From Opitutaceae bacterium (GTDB lineage Bacteria; Verrucomicrobiota; Verrucomicrobiia; Opitutales; Opitutaceae): 64,000 nt of DNA. The notes under the pieces were generated by a model. It saw nothing but the letters and a program-made list of their open reading frames with translations. It was not told the origin of the DNA and ran no database searches. A program made the translations under genes and the position numbers. Below, one piece after another: positions 17,242 through 26,551 of this stretch (positions are counted from its first letter, which is position 1; each line of letters begins with the position of its first letter). Where the stretch lies: the NCBI GenBank assembly GCA_030693515.1, contig JAUYAK010000043.1:16192-80191 (forward strand), in the 5' to 3' direction.

Positions 17242-18360
17242 TCAGTCTTCGTCGTGGGCCGCGGCGCGCGGCGTGAAGACGTGACCCGTAAGCGCGGCGA
17301 GTTTTTCCTCGTAGTCCGCCTTCTGAAGCGCCGCGATCACGGGCTCGATCGCGCCCTCCATCACCTGCGGCAGGGAGTAGAGCGTGAGGCCGATGCGGTG
17401 ATCGGTGAGACGGTTCTGCGGGAAATTATAGGTGCGGATGCGCTCGCTGCGGTCGCCGGAGCCGATCTGGCTTTTGCGCGCGGCGGCGTATTTCGCCCGC
17501 TCCTCCTCCTCCTTGAGCTTGAGCAGGCGCGAGCGGAGCACGGCCATGGCGCTCGCCTTGTTCTTCTGCTGCGAGCGCCCGTCGGCGCAGAAGACGATCA
17601 TTCCGGTGGGCTTGTGGATGATGCGCACGGCGGAATCCGTGGTATTGACGCCCTGCCCGCCCGGCCCGCTCGCGCGCTGCACGGTGATCTCGAGGTCCTG
17701 CGGGTTCACGTCGATGTCCACTTCCTCGGCCTCGGGCAGCACGGCGACGGTGACGGTCGAGGTGTGGATGCGGCCGTTGGCCTCCGTGACCGGCACGCGT
17801 TGCACGCGATGCACGCCGCTCTCGAACTTGAGCTGCTTGTAAACATCACTGCCCGTGATGAGGAAAATCACCTCCTTGAATCCGCCGCGTTCGGAGCCGC
17901 TGCTACTCATCGGCTGGATTTTCCAGCCCCGGCCGTCGGCGTATTTCGAGTAGAGCCGGAACAGCTCCGCGGCGAAAAGGCTCGCCTCATCCCCGCCCGT
18001 GCCGGCGCGGATTTCCATGACCGTGTTGCGCGAATCCGTCGGCTCCGGCGGGATCATCGCGAGCAACACGCGCTCGCGCAGATTCGCGCGCTGTTTCTCA
18101 AGATCGGGCAGCTCCGCCGCCGCCAGTTCGCGCAGGTCCGCATCGGCTCCCGCGCCCTTCGCCAGCGCCTGCGCCTCCGCGATCTCGCGTTCGGTGCGGG
18201 AGTGCGCCTCGTGATCGGCGACCAGCTGGGTGATTTTTTGGTGCTCGCGCGTCACCTCGGCGGCGCGGCGGGCGTTGGCGTAGAACGAAGGCTCCGCCAT
18301 CTGCGCCGCGAGTTCGTCGAGGCGGCGTTGAAACGGTGCGAGGTCGGGAAGTTCGTCCAT
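17242..18360 (-). CDS. prfA: Peptide chain release factor 1
   Basis: A 372-residue class-I release factor that recognises UAA and UAG and triggers peptide release on the ribosome. The catalytic GGQ is at residues 234-236 ([16 protein letters not shown]). The PVT tripeptide at 190-192, in [16 protein letters not shown], is the RF1-type anticodon-like motif; RF2 would have SPF. The first 100 residues form the helical domain. prmC follows by a single base. It is divergent from the HAD-hydrolase gene, with 110 bases between the starts. No frameshift is present, as expected for RF1 in contrast to RF2. Confidence 0.96.
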   Translation of the reverse strand: MDELPDLAPFQRRLDELAAQMAEPSFYANARRAAEVTREHQKITQLVADHEAHSRTEREIAEAQALAKGAGADADLRELAAAELPDLEKQRANLRERVLLAMIPPEPTDSRNTVMEIRAGTGGDEASLFAAELFRLYSKYADGRGWKIQPMSSSGSERGGFKEVIFLITGSDVYKQLKFESGVHRVQRVPVTEANGRIHTSTVTVAVLPEAEEVDIDVNPQDLEITVQRASGPGGQGVNTTDSAVRIIHKPTGMIVFCADGRSQQKNKASAMAVLRSRLLKLKEEEERAKYAAARKSQIGSGDRSERIRTYNFPQNRLTDHRIGLTLYSLPQVMEGAIEPVIAALQKADYEEKLAALTGHVFTPRAAAHDED

Positions 18361-18470
18361 GAAATGCGAAGACGGCGGCGGGCGATTTGCGAATTGCTCG
18401 GGCCGCCCGTTGCGCTACGGATGGCGGCCAGCATCACGCGAGGCAATTTGCCTAGCGGTGCTGATCTGCA

Positions 18471-19496
18471 ATGGCCACGACACTGTTCACTCAAAACACC
18501 ATCGCCTGCATCTGGGATTTCGACAAGACGTTAATCCCGGACTACATGCAGTCGCCGCTTTTCCGGCGCTACGGCCTCGACGAGGCCACGTTTTGGGAGG
18601 AGACGAACAAGCTGGCCGGGCACTACCGCAAGCGCGGCTACCATCTCTCGCCCGAGATCGCCTACCTCAACCACCTGCTCACCTACGTGCTCGCGGGGCC
18701 GCTCGCCGGGCTGAACAACAAAATCCTCACCGAGTGCGGCGCGGAGATTAAGTTCTATCCAGGCCTGCCTGAGTTCTTTGACCTCGCGAAAAGCTACGCC
18801 CGCGAGAAGCCCGAGTATGAGAAGCACGACATCACCGTGGAGCACTACATCGTGAGCACCGGCATCGCGCCCATGGTGCGCGGCAGCGCGATTGCGCCGC
18901 ACGTGGAGGGCATCTGGGCCTGCGAGTTTGTCGAAAACCCGCTCCAGCCCGGCTTTCTCAAGCAGAAGGAACTCGGCCTCGAGGCCAGCGCCGAGATCGC
19001 CCAGATCGGCATGGTCATCGACAACACCACCAAGACCCGCGCCATCTTCGAAATCAACAAGGGCACGAACAAGAATCCCGCCATCGACGTAAACTCCAAG
19101 ATGGCCGCCGAGGATCGCCGCATCCCGGTCCAGAACATGATCTACATCGCCGACGGCCCCAGCGACGTGCCGAGTTTCTCGGTGGTGAAGGGCGGCGGCG
19201 GCCGCGCCTACGCCGTTTACAACCCGGACAAGCCCGAGGAGTTCGCCCAAAACGACCGCCTGCTCCAGTCGGGCCGCATCCATGGCTACGGCCCCGCCGA
19301 CTATCGCGCCGGCTCCAGCACCGCGCAGTGGCTGCGCCTGCATCTCCATCAGATCTGCGATCGCATCGTGACCGATCGCGAGGCGGCGGTAGCAGCCAAG
19401 GCCTCCAAGCCACCGCGCCACCTCAACGCCACGCCGGAGGAAGAGGCCGCCAAGCGCGCCGCCAAGGCGCCAAAACAGGCGAACTTCCTCGAGTAG
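18471..19496 (+). CDS. HAD-superfamily hydrolase/phosphatase
   Basis: A 341-residue haloacid-dehalogenase-fold protein. Motif I is at residues 16-20 (WDFDKTLIP), giving the nucleophilic Asp16 and general acid Asp18. A later IADGPSDVPSFSVVKGGGG segment fits motif IV (acidic Mg ligands), and a large helical cap lies in between. The physiological phosphate ester is unknown. The C-terminus is Ala/Lys-rich (EEEAAKRAAKAPKQ). It diverges from prfA and is convergent with the FecR-domain gene, with a hairpin between the two. Confidence 0.8.
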   Translation: MATTLFTQNTIACIWDFDKTLIPDYMQSPLFRRYGLDEATFWEETNKLAGHYRKRGYHLSPEIAYLNHLLTYVLAGPLAGLNNKILTECGAEIKFYPGLPEFFDLAKSYAREKPEYEKHDITVEHYIVSTGIAPMVRGSAIAPHVEGIWACEFVENPLQPGFLKQKELGLEASAEIAQIGMVIDNTTKTRAIFEINKGTNKNPAIDVNSKMAAEDRRIPVQNMIYIADGPSDVPSFSVVKGGGGRAYAVYNPDKPEEFAQNDRLLQSGRIHGYGPADYRAGSSTAQWLRLHLHQICDRIVTDREAAVAAKASKPPRHLNATPEEEAAKRAAKAPKQANFLE

Positions 19497-19532
19497 GCGG
19501 GACCCGGCCGGGGACCAAGGCGGCCTTAAAGC

Positions 19533-19558
19533 AAAAAGGGCGCGCTCTACGCGCGCCC
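19533..19558 (-). terminator. Intrinsic terminator between convergent genes
   Basis: GGGCGCGC (19538-19545) pairs perfectly with GCGCGCCC (19551-19558) around a 5-base loop. Five A residues at 19533-19537 become a T-tract on the leftward strand, so it best terminates the FecR-domain gene, whose stop is 24 bases away. It may also serve the convergent HAD-hydrolase gene. Confidence 0.7.
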
Positions 19559-19581
19559 CGCAAAACCTGTTCTCCCGGAAC

Positions 19582-21015
19582 TCAGAGCCCTGACGGGCTC
19601 ACGTTGGCCGAAGGGTCGATCGGCGCGAACGGCGTGATCGTGGTCTGCGCCGGCGGGGAAACGTTATTTTGACCCGGCCGAGGCGGCGTGCCCGCAGGCG
19701 GCGTGGAGGTAAGCGTGGAGGAACCGCCCGGTGTGTTGATCTGGGTCGTGACCGCGCCGAGCCCCGCATTCGAGATCGTCGTAGTGGAGCTGGCGTTGTT
19801 ACCCGTCCCGGCGTCGCCCACCGTCACGGTGGTGGTGACGACAATCGTGCCCGTGCCGGGATTGGGCGTGGCCACAATGCTGACGACCGGCGGCGTGCCG
19901 CTGCCGGTGGCCGCACCCGCGGTCACGGCATTGGCCACGGTGCTGGTGATGAGCCCGGCGTTATTGCCGCCGGCACCTTGAATCGCCGCCGCCGCCACCA
20001 CGTCGCCGATGGCGCTGAGCAGACCAACCACGGTGCCACTGCCCGCACCGCCTGGCGCAATTTGCGCGACCGCCTGGGCCGCACCCTGCGCCGCGCCAGC
20101 CGATTGGGTGAGCGTGCCGCCGGCGGCGGCCACGGCCTGCGCCGCAGCACTGGTCACGGCGGTGATGGCGTTCAACATCGTCTGCTGGCTGCCACTCGTG
20201 GCGGAACCGGGAGTCACAATCGCTGAAACGAGCGTCTGCACCACGGCGCCCGCCTGGCCAGGGAGCGCCGTGACGACCGCGGTGGTCACGGCTTGGAGCA
20301 TGGCCGTCGCAACATCCGGTCCGCCGACCGCCGAGGTATTGGCGGCGACATTGGCCGCAAGGATCTGGACGGCCGCGAGGAGATCGGCGGCGAGTTCGGG
20401 CGAGCCCTGCACCAGCGCCGCGAGGGCCGTGGCCGAGCCGGCGTTGTCGAGCGCGGCTTGGCCGTAGGGAATCGAGAGGGGCGGCTGGCCCGGCCCGAGA
20501 TCGATCACGATGTTGCCGTCGACGACGAACGCCGAGGTCCCGGATGCCACCGCGGAGACGCCATACACCGTGCCGCGCGCGGCGGCCACGCCCCGCGGGG
20601 TCTTGATGCCGTATTTCGTGATCGCCTGCTTGGTGGGATCGAGGGTCGAGATGATCTTGCCGCGCTCCAGCTCGAGTTCCGCCTGGCGCTTGCCGGCATC
20701 GGCGCCGGTGCTGAGGAGCCGGAGACCCGAGAGCTTTACCAGCGAGTTCTGCCGGATGGTCGCAACGGCGCCGGGGAAGGTCTCGACATAGAGGTCCACG
20801 CCGGCGCGCGTCTCGATGATCGAGCCTTCGACGACGGGCAGATTAACGGCCGGTGCGCTGCGCGCACCCGTGGGATTCGTGATGGTCGCCTGCTGCGGAT
20901 TGCCGGTGATGCGAACAATTTTCGCGGTCATCTGGGCCAGCGCGGTGGCCGGCAGCAGGGCTACAGCCAAGGCACTGACAATGAGGAGGGCGAAGGTCTT
21001 GCGGGAGGTTCTCAT
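19582..21015 (-). CDS. Secreted FecR-domain protein with a long Ala/Gly/Thr-rich tail
   Basis: A 477-residue exported protein. A signal peptide (residues 1-27, ending ATALA) precedes a FecR-like domain (about 40-190). That domain has the typical features: surface-exposed strands such as NSLVKLSGL, and IKTPRGVAAARGTVYGV, where FecR proteins show TPRG and RGT motifs. The remaining 280 residues are low-complexity, rich in Ala, Gly, Ser, Thr and Val with repeated AAAQAVA-like helices. They end in a Thr/Pro-rich segment. FecR domains sense or transduce signals at the cell surface; a stand-alone copy without a sigma factor, as here, is of unknown use. It is convergent with the HAD-hydrolase gene and has its own terminator. 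Confidence 0.75.
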   Translation of the reverse strand: MRTSRKTFALLIVSALAVALLPATALAQMTAKIVRITGNPQQATITNPTGARSAPAVNLPVVEGSIIETRAGVDLYVETFPGAVATIRQNSLVKLSGLRLLSTGADAGKRQAELELERGKIISTLDPTKQAITKYGIKTPRGVAAARGTVYGVSAVASGTSAFVVDGNIVIDLGPGQPPLSIPYGQAALDNAGSATALAALVQGSPELAADLLAAVQILAANVAANTSAVGGPDVATAMLQAVTTAVVTALPGQAGAVVQTLVSAIVTPGSATSGSQQTMLNAITAVTSAAAQAVAAAGGTLTQSAGAAQGAAQAVAQIAPGGAGSGTVVGLLSAIGDVVAAAAIQGAGGNNAGLITSTVANAVTAGAATGSGTPPVVSIVATPNPGTGTIVVTTTVTVGDAGTGNNASSTTTISNAGLGAVTTQINTPGGSSTLTSTPPAGTPPRPGQNNVSPPAQTTITPFAPIDPSANVSPSGL

Positions 21016-21186
21016 TGAGGCGAAATACGCGGGATGGCGCGGGATGACGGGTGACGCGCAATCAATTAGCAGCAGCGCAGCTTGGTATCAACAGGCAAAA
21101 AGCCCTGCAATCCGTCCGGCCGTGCGGCACATTTCCACTGAGATTGTCGCCAATTTGTCAGCACCCGCCGAGCAGACGACTCGCAT

Positions 21187-21636
21187 TCAGGGGAGCTTGG
21201 CCTGCACGAGTTTGCTCACGGCACCAAAGTCGATGAGCGCCGCATCCGGATGCTGTTTCAGGGCGCCGATGACCTTGCCCATCTCCTTTTTGGAGGCGGC
21301 GCCGGTTTGCGCGATGGCCGCGGCGATGAGTTCATCGACCTTCGCCGGATCGAGGGCCTTGGGGAGATATTTTTCCAGGATGGCGATCTCGGCGTTGTTC
21401 GCTGCCACGAGATCGGCACGGCCGCCTTTCTCAAACTCGGCCTTGGCATCGACCAGGTTTTTCACGCCCTTGCGCATCGTCGCGATCACGAGCGCTTCGT
21501 CGATGTCCTTGTTGGCGTCCATTGCCGCGCGCTTGATCGCGGCGTCGGCGGTGCGGAGGGCGGTGGTGGTCGCGCTGTCGCGGGCTTTCATTGCGGTGAT
21601 GATGTCGGCGCGGAGAGTTTCGTAGGTCGTGGCCAT
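21187..21636 (-). CDS. GatB/YqeY-domain protein
   Basis: A 149-residue cytoplasmic protein matching the YqeY family, a helical domain related to the tail of GatB, the amidotransferase subunit that makes Gln-tRNA or Asn-tRNA. Typical features are the ALRTADAAIKRAAMD helix, the AEIAILEKYLPKALD segment and the terminal GKVIGALKQHPDA. Stand-alone members are thought to contact tRNA, but their role is poorly defined. It diverges from the esterase gene that follows and has no operon partner here. Length is normal for the family. Confidence 0.85.
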   Translation of the reverse strand: MATTYETLRADIITAMKARDSATTTALRTADAAIKRAAMDANKDIDEALVIATMRKGVKNLVDAKAEFEKGGRADLVAANNAEIAILEKYLPKALDPAKVDELIAAAIAQTGAASKKEMGKVIGALKQHPDAALIDFGAVSKLVQAKLP

Positions 21637-21700
21637 GCGCGAAAATCAGATCGTGCATCGCGGGGGGCAACCGTGATTTCATGCCATCGCCCCCTTCCCC

Positions 21701-22951
21701 ATGAAACTCCGCGTCCTCGCCTGCCTCTGCGTTCTGTCGTTTGCGATATCGGCCCAGGCCGACGTGCCTTGGCTTCCGCCGGGGCTTCCGCCGAAGCCCG
21801 CCAGCGGACCTGCCCTCACCCAAGGCAACTTCCTGAAACCGGAACAAGGCCGGGCCGTGCTTGAAGCCGCACTAAAACAATTTCCCGACCGCGCCTCTTG
21901 GGAAGCCTACGCCGCACACCTCCGCACGCGCATCCAGCAAGGCGCCGGCCTCGCCCCGTGGCCCAAGCGCACCCCGCTCAACGCCGTCATCCGCCAGCGC
22001 CGCACCCACGACGGCTACTCGGTCGAGAACGTCGCCTTCGAGTCGATCCCGGGCTACTTCGTGACGGGAAATCTTTACCGGCCGCTCACCGCCCGCGGCC
22101 CCCTCCCCGTCGTCCTCTCCACGCACGGCCACTACCGCGCGATTGCACAACCCGAGGACTACGACCAGCACGCGCGGTTCTCGCCCACGATGCAGAGCCG
22201 CTGCGCCAGCCTCGCGCGCATGGGCGCGGTGGTCTTCTCGATCGACATGTTCGCCGCGGGCGAGTCGATGGCGATCTTCGGGGCGGACGCCCACAAGCAG
22301 CCGATCGCGATCACCATCCAAACGTGGAACGCGATGCGCGCGCTCGATTTTCTGCTCTCGCTCGAGGGCACGGATGCGACCCGCGTGGCCGTGAGTGGCG
22401 AGTCCGGCGGCGGCACGCAGACTTTCCTGCTCACAGCGCTCGACCCGCGCGTCACCGTGAGCGCGCCGGTCGTGATGGTGTCGTCGTATTTCTTCGGCGG
22501 TTGCGCCTGCGAGAGCGGACTGCCCCTCCACCGCAGCGCCGATCATTTTGCCAACAACGCCATGATTGCCGCGCTGGCCGCGCCGCGGCCGCTCCTGCTC
22601 GTCTCGGATGGCAAGGACTGGACGCAGCACAACCCGACGATCGAGTTTCCGTTTCTCCAAAAAATCTACAACTACCACGGCGCGCGCTCGCAGGTCGCCA
22701 ACGTCCATCTGCCTGACGAAGGCCACGACTACGGCCCTTCCAAGCGCGCGGCCGTCTATCGCTTCTTTGCCGACAAGCTTCGGCTCAACCTCGCCGCCGT
22801 GCAGGGCACCGACGGCAAGATCGACGAGTCACGAGCCACGATTGAGAAAGCTGCGCAACTCCGCGTCTTCACCGCCGACTATCCGATCCCGCACAATGCC
22901 CTGCACGACGCCGCCTCGGTCCGGGAAAGATTAATCAGCCTGCAACGTTAA
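21701..22951 (+). CDS. Secreted alpha/beta-hydrolase, acetyl-xylan-esterase-like
   Basis: A 416-residue exported hydrolase. The signal peptide is residues 1-20 (ending AISAQA). The nucleophile elbow is GESGG, with Ser235 in VAVSGESGGGTQTF. A later DEGHDYG supplies the likely catalytic His, and the preceding strand-loop contains the Asp candidate in LLLVSDGKDW. This arrangement is typical of the large dienelactone-hydrolase/acetyl-xylan-esterase group that removes ester groups from polysaccharides or plant material. The bases before the ATG are C/T-rich (cccccttcccc). No linked glycosidase is present, so the substrate is an inference. Confidence 0.75.
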   Translation: MKLRVLACLCVLSFAISAQADVPWLPPGLPPKPASGPALTQGNFLKPEQGRAVLEAALKQFPDRASWEAYAAHLRTRIQQGAGLAPWPKRTPLNAVIRQRRTHDGYSVENVAFESIPGYFVTGNLYRPLTARGPLPVVLSTHGHYRAIAQPEDYDQHARFSPTMQSRCASLARMGAVVFSIDMFAAGESMAIFGADAHKQPIAITIQTWNAMRALDFLLSLEGTDATRVAVSGESGGGTQTFLLTALDPRVTVSAPVVMVSSYFFGGCACESGLPLHRSADHFANNAMIAALAAPRPLLLVSDGKDWTQHNPTIEFPFLQKIYNYHGARSQVANVHLPDEGHDYGPSKRAAVYRFFADKLRLNLAAVQGTDGKIDESRATIEKAAQLRVFTADYPIPHNALHDAASVRERLISLQR

Positions 22952-23191
22952 GACCGCGCAGCGCCCAAGAGGCCACGCGATTGAGCGGGCGAGTAGCGGG
23001 CGCAAAGCCGTCGACGCGGGCCGCCCACCATTCAATCCACCCATATTGGTCTGTCACGGGCACTTCCACGTTGCTGAGCGGTCAAGCACACCTATGCATC
23101 GAACAAAGGAGACCATTTGACGATCAGCCGATGATCGCAGCTGCGTTTTTCCTCCGCGATTCCAGCACCCTTGCAAACCAGCACCACCACC

Positions 23192-25045
23192 ATGTTTTGG
23201 TTTCCCCGGCTGGCGACGTTTGCCCTCGTCGTCGCGATGCTGCGCTTGGCCGAGGAGGTCCTGCTCCCCATCGCCTATGCCTTGCTGCTGGCGTTTCTGC
23301 TGTCCCCGCTGGTCGTGCGCTTGATGCGCTGGGGCGTGTCGCGCGTGCTGGCGATCATTCTGACGGTCAGTGTCGCCTTTGCCGTCATCGGCGGGATCGG
23401 CTGGATCGTCACGGCCCAGGTAATCGGTCTCACGCAGGAGTTGCCCAAATACGAGGAGAACATCCGCAACAAGGTCCGGGCGCTGAAATCACCTTTTTCG
23501 CCGGAGGGGCCGACCCCGATGTCAGAGATGGTTGCCAGCCTGCGCCGTGAAATAAAGACCCCGCCGCCCGAATCTCCCACCACTCCCGCCACCACCAACG
23601 AACCCAAACCCGTCGCCGTCGAGGTAAAGGCCATCGAGCCGACGTCGTTCGAATTCGCCCGCGACCTCGTGACTCCCTTCCTCAAGCCACTCGGCACCGC
23701 CGGCATCGTCGCGGTGTTCGTGGTCGCGATTCTTTTCCAAAGGGAAGATCTCCGAGACCGCTTCATCCGGCTGATCAGCCAGGGGAAAATCCACGTGGCG
23801 ATGGAAGCCGTGGACGATGCCGCCGGCCGGGTGTCGCGCTATCTCGGCATGCAACTCGTCGTAAACGCGACTTTCGGTATCCCGATCGCCGTCGGCTTGT
23901 TTTTTATCGGCGTGCCCAACGCGATGCTCTGGGGCCTGATCGCCATGCTGCTGCGGTTCATCCCCTTTCTGGGTCCGTGGATCGCGGCGGTCTTTCCCAT
24001 CACCATGGCGCTCGCCGTCGATCCGGGCTGGAACATGGCCTTCTACACGATCGGGTTGTTCGTGGTCATGGAACTGATCAGCAACAATATCATCGAGCTC
24101 GTGCTCTATGGCGCCAGCACCGGCATCTCCAATCTCGCGCTGCTGGTCGCCGCCGTGTTTTGGACTTGGCTGTGGGGCCCGGCCGGACTGGTGCTATCGA
24201 CGCCTTTGACGGTCTGCGTGCTGGTGATCGGCAATTACGTTCCCGCCATGAACTTTCTCAGCACGCTGCTGGGCAGCGCGCCGACCGCCGAGCCTCCGGC
24301 CCAATTCTACGAACGGCTGCTCTCGACCGAGGCGGATGAGCTTTCCGACCTCGCGGCCCAGCACATCGCGAAACAGTCGCTGGAGGTCTTTTACGAGGAA
24401 GTGTTCGTGCCTGCGCTGCTGCTCGCCGAGGAGGACCGCCACCGGGGCACGCTGCCGGAGACGCGCCAGCGCTTCATGTTCCAAGCCGCACGCGACTTGA
24501 TCGACGAACTCGAGCGTGAGGAGGAAATGAAAAAAAACCGGAATCAGCCCCCGGCGTCCGCCCTTCCCTCAATCCCGATGGTCGTGGGATTGCCGGCTCG
24601 CGACGAAGCCGACGAAGTGGTTGCCCACATCTTGTGTCATCTCTTGCGCCGCCGTGGCATTCACGCCGCCGTCACTCCTCTCGCCGTCAAACTCGACGAT
24701 GCGTTTGCCTCCATCCAACGCACCGAGGTCCGCGCCGCCTTCATTTCCGCCCTGCCGCCGTCGGCCGTCAGCGCCGCCCGCCAAATGTGCGGTCAGCTCA
24801 AAGCCCGGGAACCGGACAAGCCCGTGCTCGTCGGCGTGTGGCGGCACCGCGCAAGCCTCGAAGTGCTGGGACGCCGATTGCTGTCGAGCCAACCTGATCA
24901 AATCGTCACCAGCCTCCGCAGCGCGGTCGAACAGCTTGAGGCGATGATTCGCGGGGTGAGCATGAAATCCTCAGAGGATCTCCCGACCGACGCTTCAAAC
25001 CAAGCGCCGGTCTCGGACGAAAAAATCGCTGCCGCAGAACGCTAA
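23192..25045 (+). CDS. AI-2E-family permease with an added C-terminal domain
   Basis: A 617-residue membrane protein. Residues 1-370 match the AI-2E/PerM family: two N-terminal helices, a soluble insert (about 80-165, Pro-rich with TTPATTNEPKP), and a cluster of C-terminal helices with conserved NIIELVLYGASTG. Family members export small molecules or ions, including autoinducer-2 in one studied case. From residue 461 (IPMVVGLPARDEADEVV) a soluble alpha/beta domain of about 130 residues follows. Its shape (GLP..., then AAFISALPPSAV) is like a B12-binding or response-regulator-type Rossmann fold, but no cobalamin-binding DxHxxG is evident. I choose the ATG at 23192; a TTG at 23171 is also in frame. 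Confidence 0.75.
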   Translation: MFWFPRLATFALVVAMLRLAEEVLLPIAYALLLAFLLSPLVVRLMRWGVSRVLAIILTVSVAFAVIGGIGWIVTAQVIGLTQELPKYEENIRNKVRALKSPFSPEGPTPMSEMVASLRREIKTPPPESPTTPATTNEPKPVAVEVKAIEPTSFEFARDLVTPFLKPLGTAGIVAVFVVAILFQREDLRDRFIRLISQGKIHVAMEAVDDAAGRVSRYLGMQLVVNATFGIPIAVGLFFIGVPNAMLWGLIAMLLRFIPFLGPWIAAVFPITMALAVDPGWNMAFYTIGLFVVMELISNNIIELVLYGASTGISNLALLVAAVFWTWLWGPAGLVLSTPLTVCVLVIGNYVPAMNFLSTLLGSAPTAEPPAQFYERLLSTEADELSDLAAQHIAKQSLEVFYEEVFVPALLLAEEDRHRGTLPETRQRFMFQAARDLIDELEREEEMKKNRNQPPASALPSIPMVVGLPARDEADEVVAHILCHLLRRRGIHAAVTPLAVKLDDAFASIQRTEVRAAFISALPPSAVSAARQMCGQLKAREPDKPVLVGVWRHRASLEVLGRRLLSSQPDQIVTSLRSAVEQLEAMIRGVSMKSSEDLPTDASNQAPVSDEKIAAAER

Positions 25046-25126
25046 TCGCCGGCGACGCCACGCCGGCGGCAATTGCGGCGAAATTAACCGGACGACAGCG
25101 CGGCTCCACCGTGCTACCGTGGCCGC

Positions 25127-26551
25127 ATGAGACTAAGCCACGCCACGATGTTTGCCCGCGTCCTCGAGAGCGACGCGTCGTGCAACGGCCGCTTTTTCTT
25201 CGGCGTCACCACCACCGGCATCTACTGCCTGCCGGCCTGCAAGGCCCGCAAGCCGAAGCCGGAAAATGTCCGCTTCTTCCCCACCTGCGAGACCGCCCGC
25301 GCCGCCGGCCTGCGCGCCTGCAAGAAATGCCACCCCGACGACTTCGCCCGCGGCGCCGATCCGGTGCTCGCCGACAGCGAGGCTCTCGTCGCCGAAGTGC
25401 GGGCCGCGCCGCAGAACTTCGCCGATGCCCGCGCCATCGTGCGCCGTTCCGGCTTCGGCACGACGCGGCTGTTTGAGCTGCTGCGCCTCTACTATCATAC
25501 GACACCCGCCGATCTTCTCCTGCGCGCGCGACTGGCGGCGGCAAAAAGCCGGCTGCTTGAAACCAACGAAACGCTCGCACACGTCGCAACGGAGGCTGGC
25601 TTCGAATCGCTCTCCGTTTTCCACGAACACTTCCGCCGCCTCAACGGCCTCACGCCCGCCGCCTATCGGGCGCTCGCCTCCGCCCAAGCCTTCACCATCG
25701 GGCTCCCTGAGGGCTATCCGCTCGGCTACCTGCGCCGCGCGCTCAGTCGCGACATCCACAGCGTGAGCGAACGACTCAACGGCGACCGCTACGAAAGCGC
25801 CGTCCACCTGAGCCACGGACCCGCGTTGCTGCGCTTGGATCTCTCGTCCACTGCCGTCGCGGCCGAGATTTCATCCGGCTCCGCCGTCGAAGCCCACGCG
25901 CTCGTCGCAGGGCTCCTCGGCCTCGATCAGGATGCGGCGGCCTTTGCGAGGCTCGCGCGCAAGCTCGGGCTCGCGCGCCTCGTCGCCGGACGCCCTGAAC
26001 TCCGCATCGCCCAGACGCCCTCGATCTACGACGGACTCCTCTGGGCCATCCTCGGCCAGCAGATCAACTTTCCCTTCGCCTGCCTGCTGAAGCGCCGGCT
26101 CTTCGAGCGCGCCGGCGAAAAGCTGCCCAACGGCCTCATCGCCGCACCGACGCCCGCCACCGTCGCCGCGCTCGATCCGGCGGACCTGTTGCCGCTGCAA
26201 TTCTCCCGCCAGAAAGCCGGCTATGTGATCGCGACCTCGCGGCTCATCGCCGCAGGCAAACTCGACCTCGCGGCATTGCGCACGATGTCGGCCACGCGTG
26301 CGGAGCGCACCTTGCTGGCGATTCACGGCTTGGGTCCATGGTCCGTGAACTACCTCATGATGCGCGCGCTCGGCTTGGCCGATTGCGTGCCGCTCGGCGA
26401 CACCGGCGTGACCAGCGGTCTCCTCGACCTGCTCAGGCTCGACGAACGGCCGGATGTGCCCGCCACGCGCCGGCTGATGACGCTATTCTCTCCCTACCGC
26501 AGCCTCGCCACGGCGCATTTGTGGCAATTCAATCAACCGATTCCGATATGA
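25127..26551 (+). CDS. alkA: Ada-type regulator fused to 3-methyladenine glycosylase AlkA
   Basis: A 474-residue alkylation-repair fusion. Residues 1-80 are the Ada N-terminal domain with four zinc Cys (34, 38, 65, 68). Cys34 corresponds to the E. coli residue that takes methyl groups from phosphotriesters and switches Ada on. Residues 95-190 form an AraC-type helix-turn-helix region (ending NGLTPAAYRAL). Residues 195-474 are AlkA, with an HhH-GPD core (GLGPWSVNYLMMRALGL) and Asp425 at the catalytic aspartate position. The protein lacks Ada's C-terminal O6-methylguanine domain. The next gene, ogt, supplies exactly that activity and overlaps by ATGA. It probably activates its own operon when methylated. 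Confidence 0.92.
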   Translation: MRLSHATMFARVLESDASCNGRFFFGVTTTGIYCLPACKARKPKPENVRFFPTCETARAAGLRACKKCHPDDFARGADPVLADSEALVAEVRAAPQNFADARAIVRRSGFGTTRLFELLRLYYHTTPADLLLRARLAAAKSRLLETNETLAHVATEAGFESLSVFHEHFRRLNGLTPAAYRALASAQAFTIGLPEGYPLGYLRRALSRDIHSVSERLNGDRYESAVHLSHGPALLRLDLSSTAVAAEISSGSAVEAHALVAGLLGLDQDAAAFARLARKLGLARLVAGRPELRIAQTPSIYDGLLWAILGQQINFPFACLLKRRLFERAGEKLPNGLIAAPTPATVAALDPADLLPLQFSRQKAGYVIATSRLIAAGKLDLAALRTMSATRAERTLLAIHGLGPWSVNYLMMRALGLADCVPLGDTGVTSGLLDLLRLDERPDVPATRRLMTLFSPYRSLATAHLWQFNQPIPI

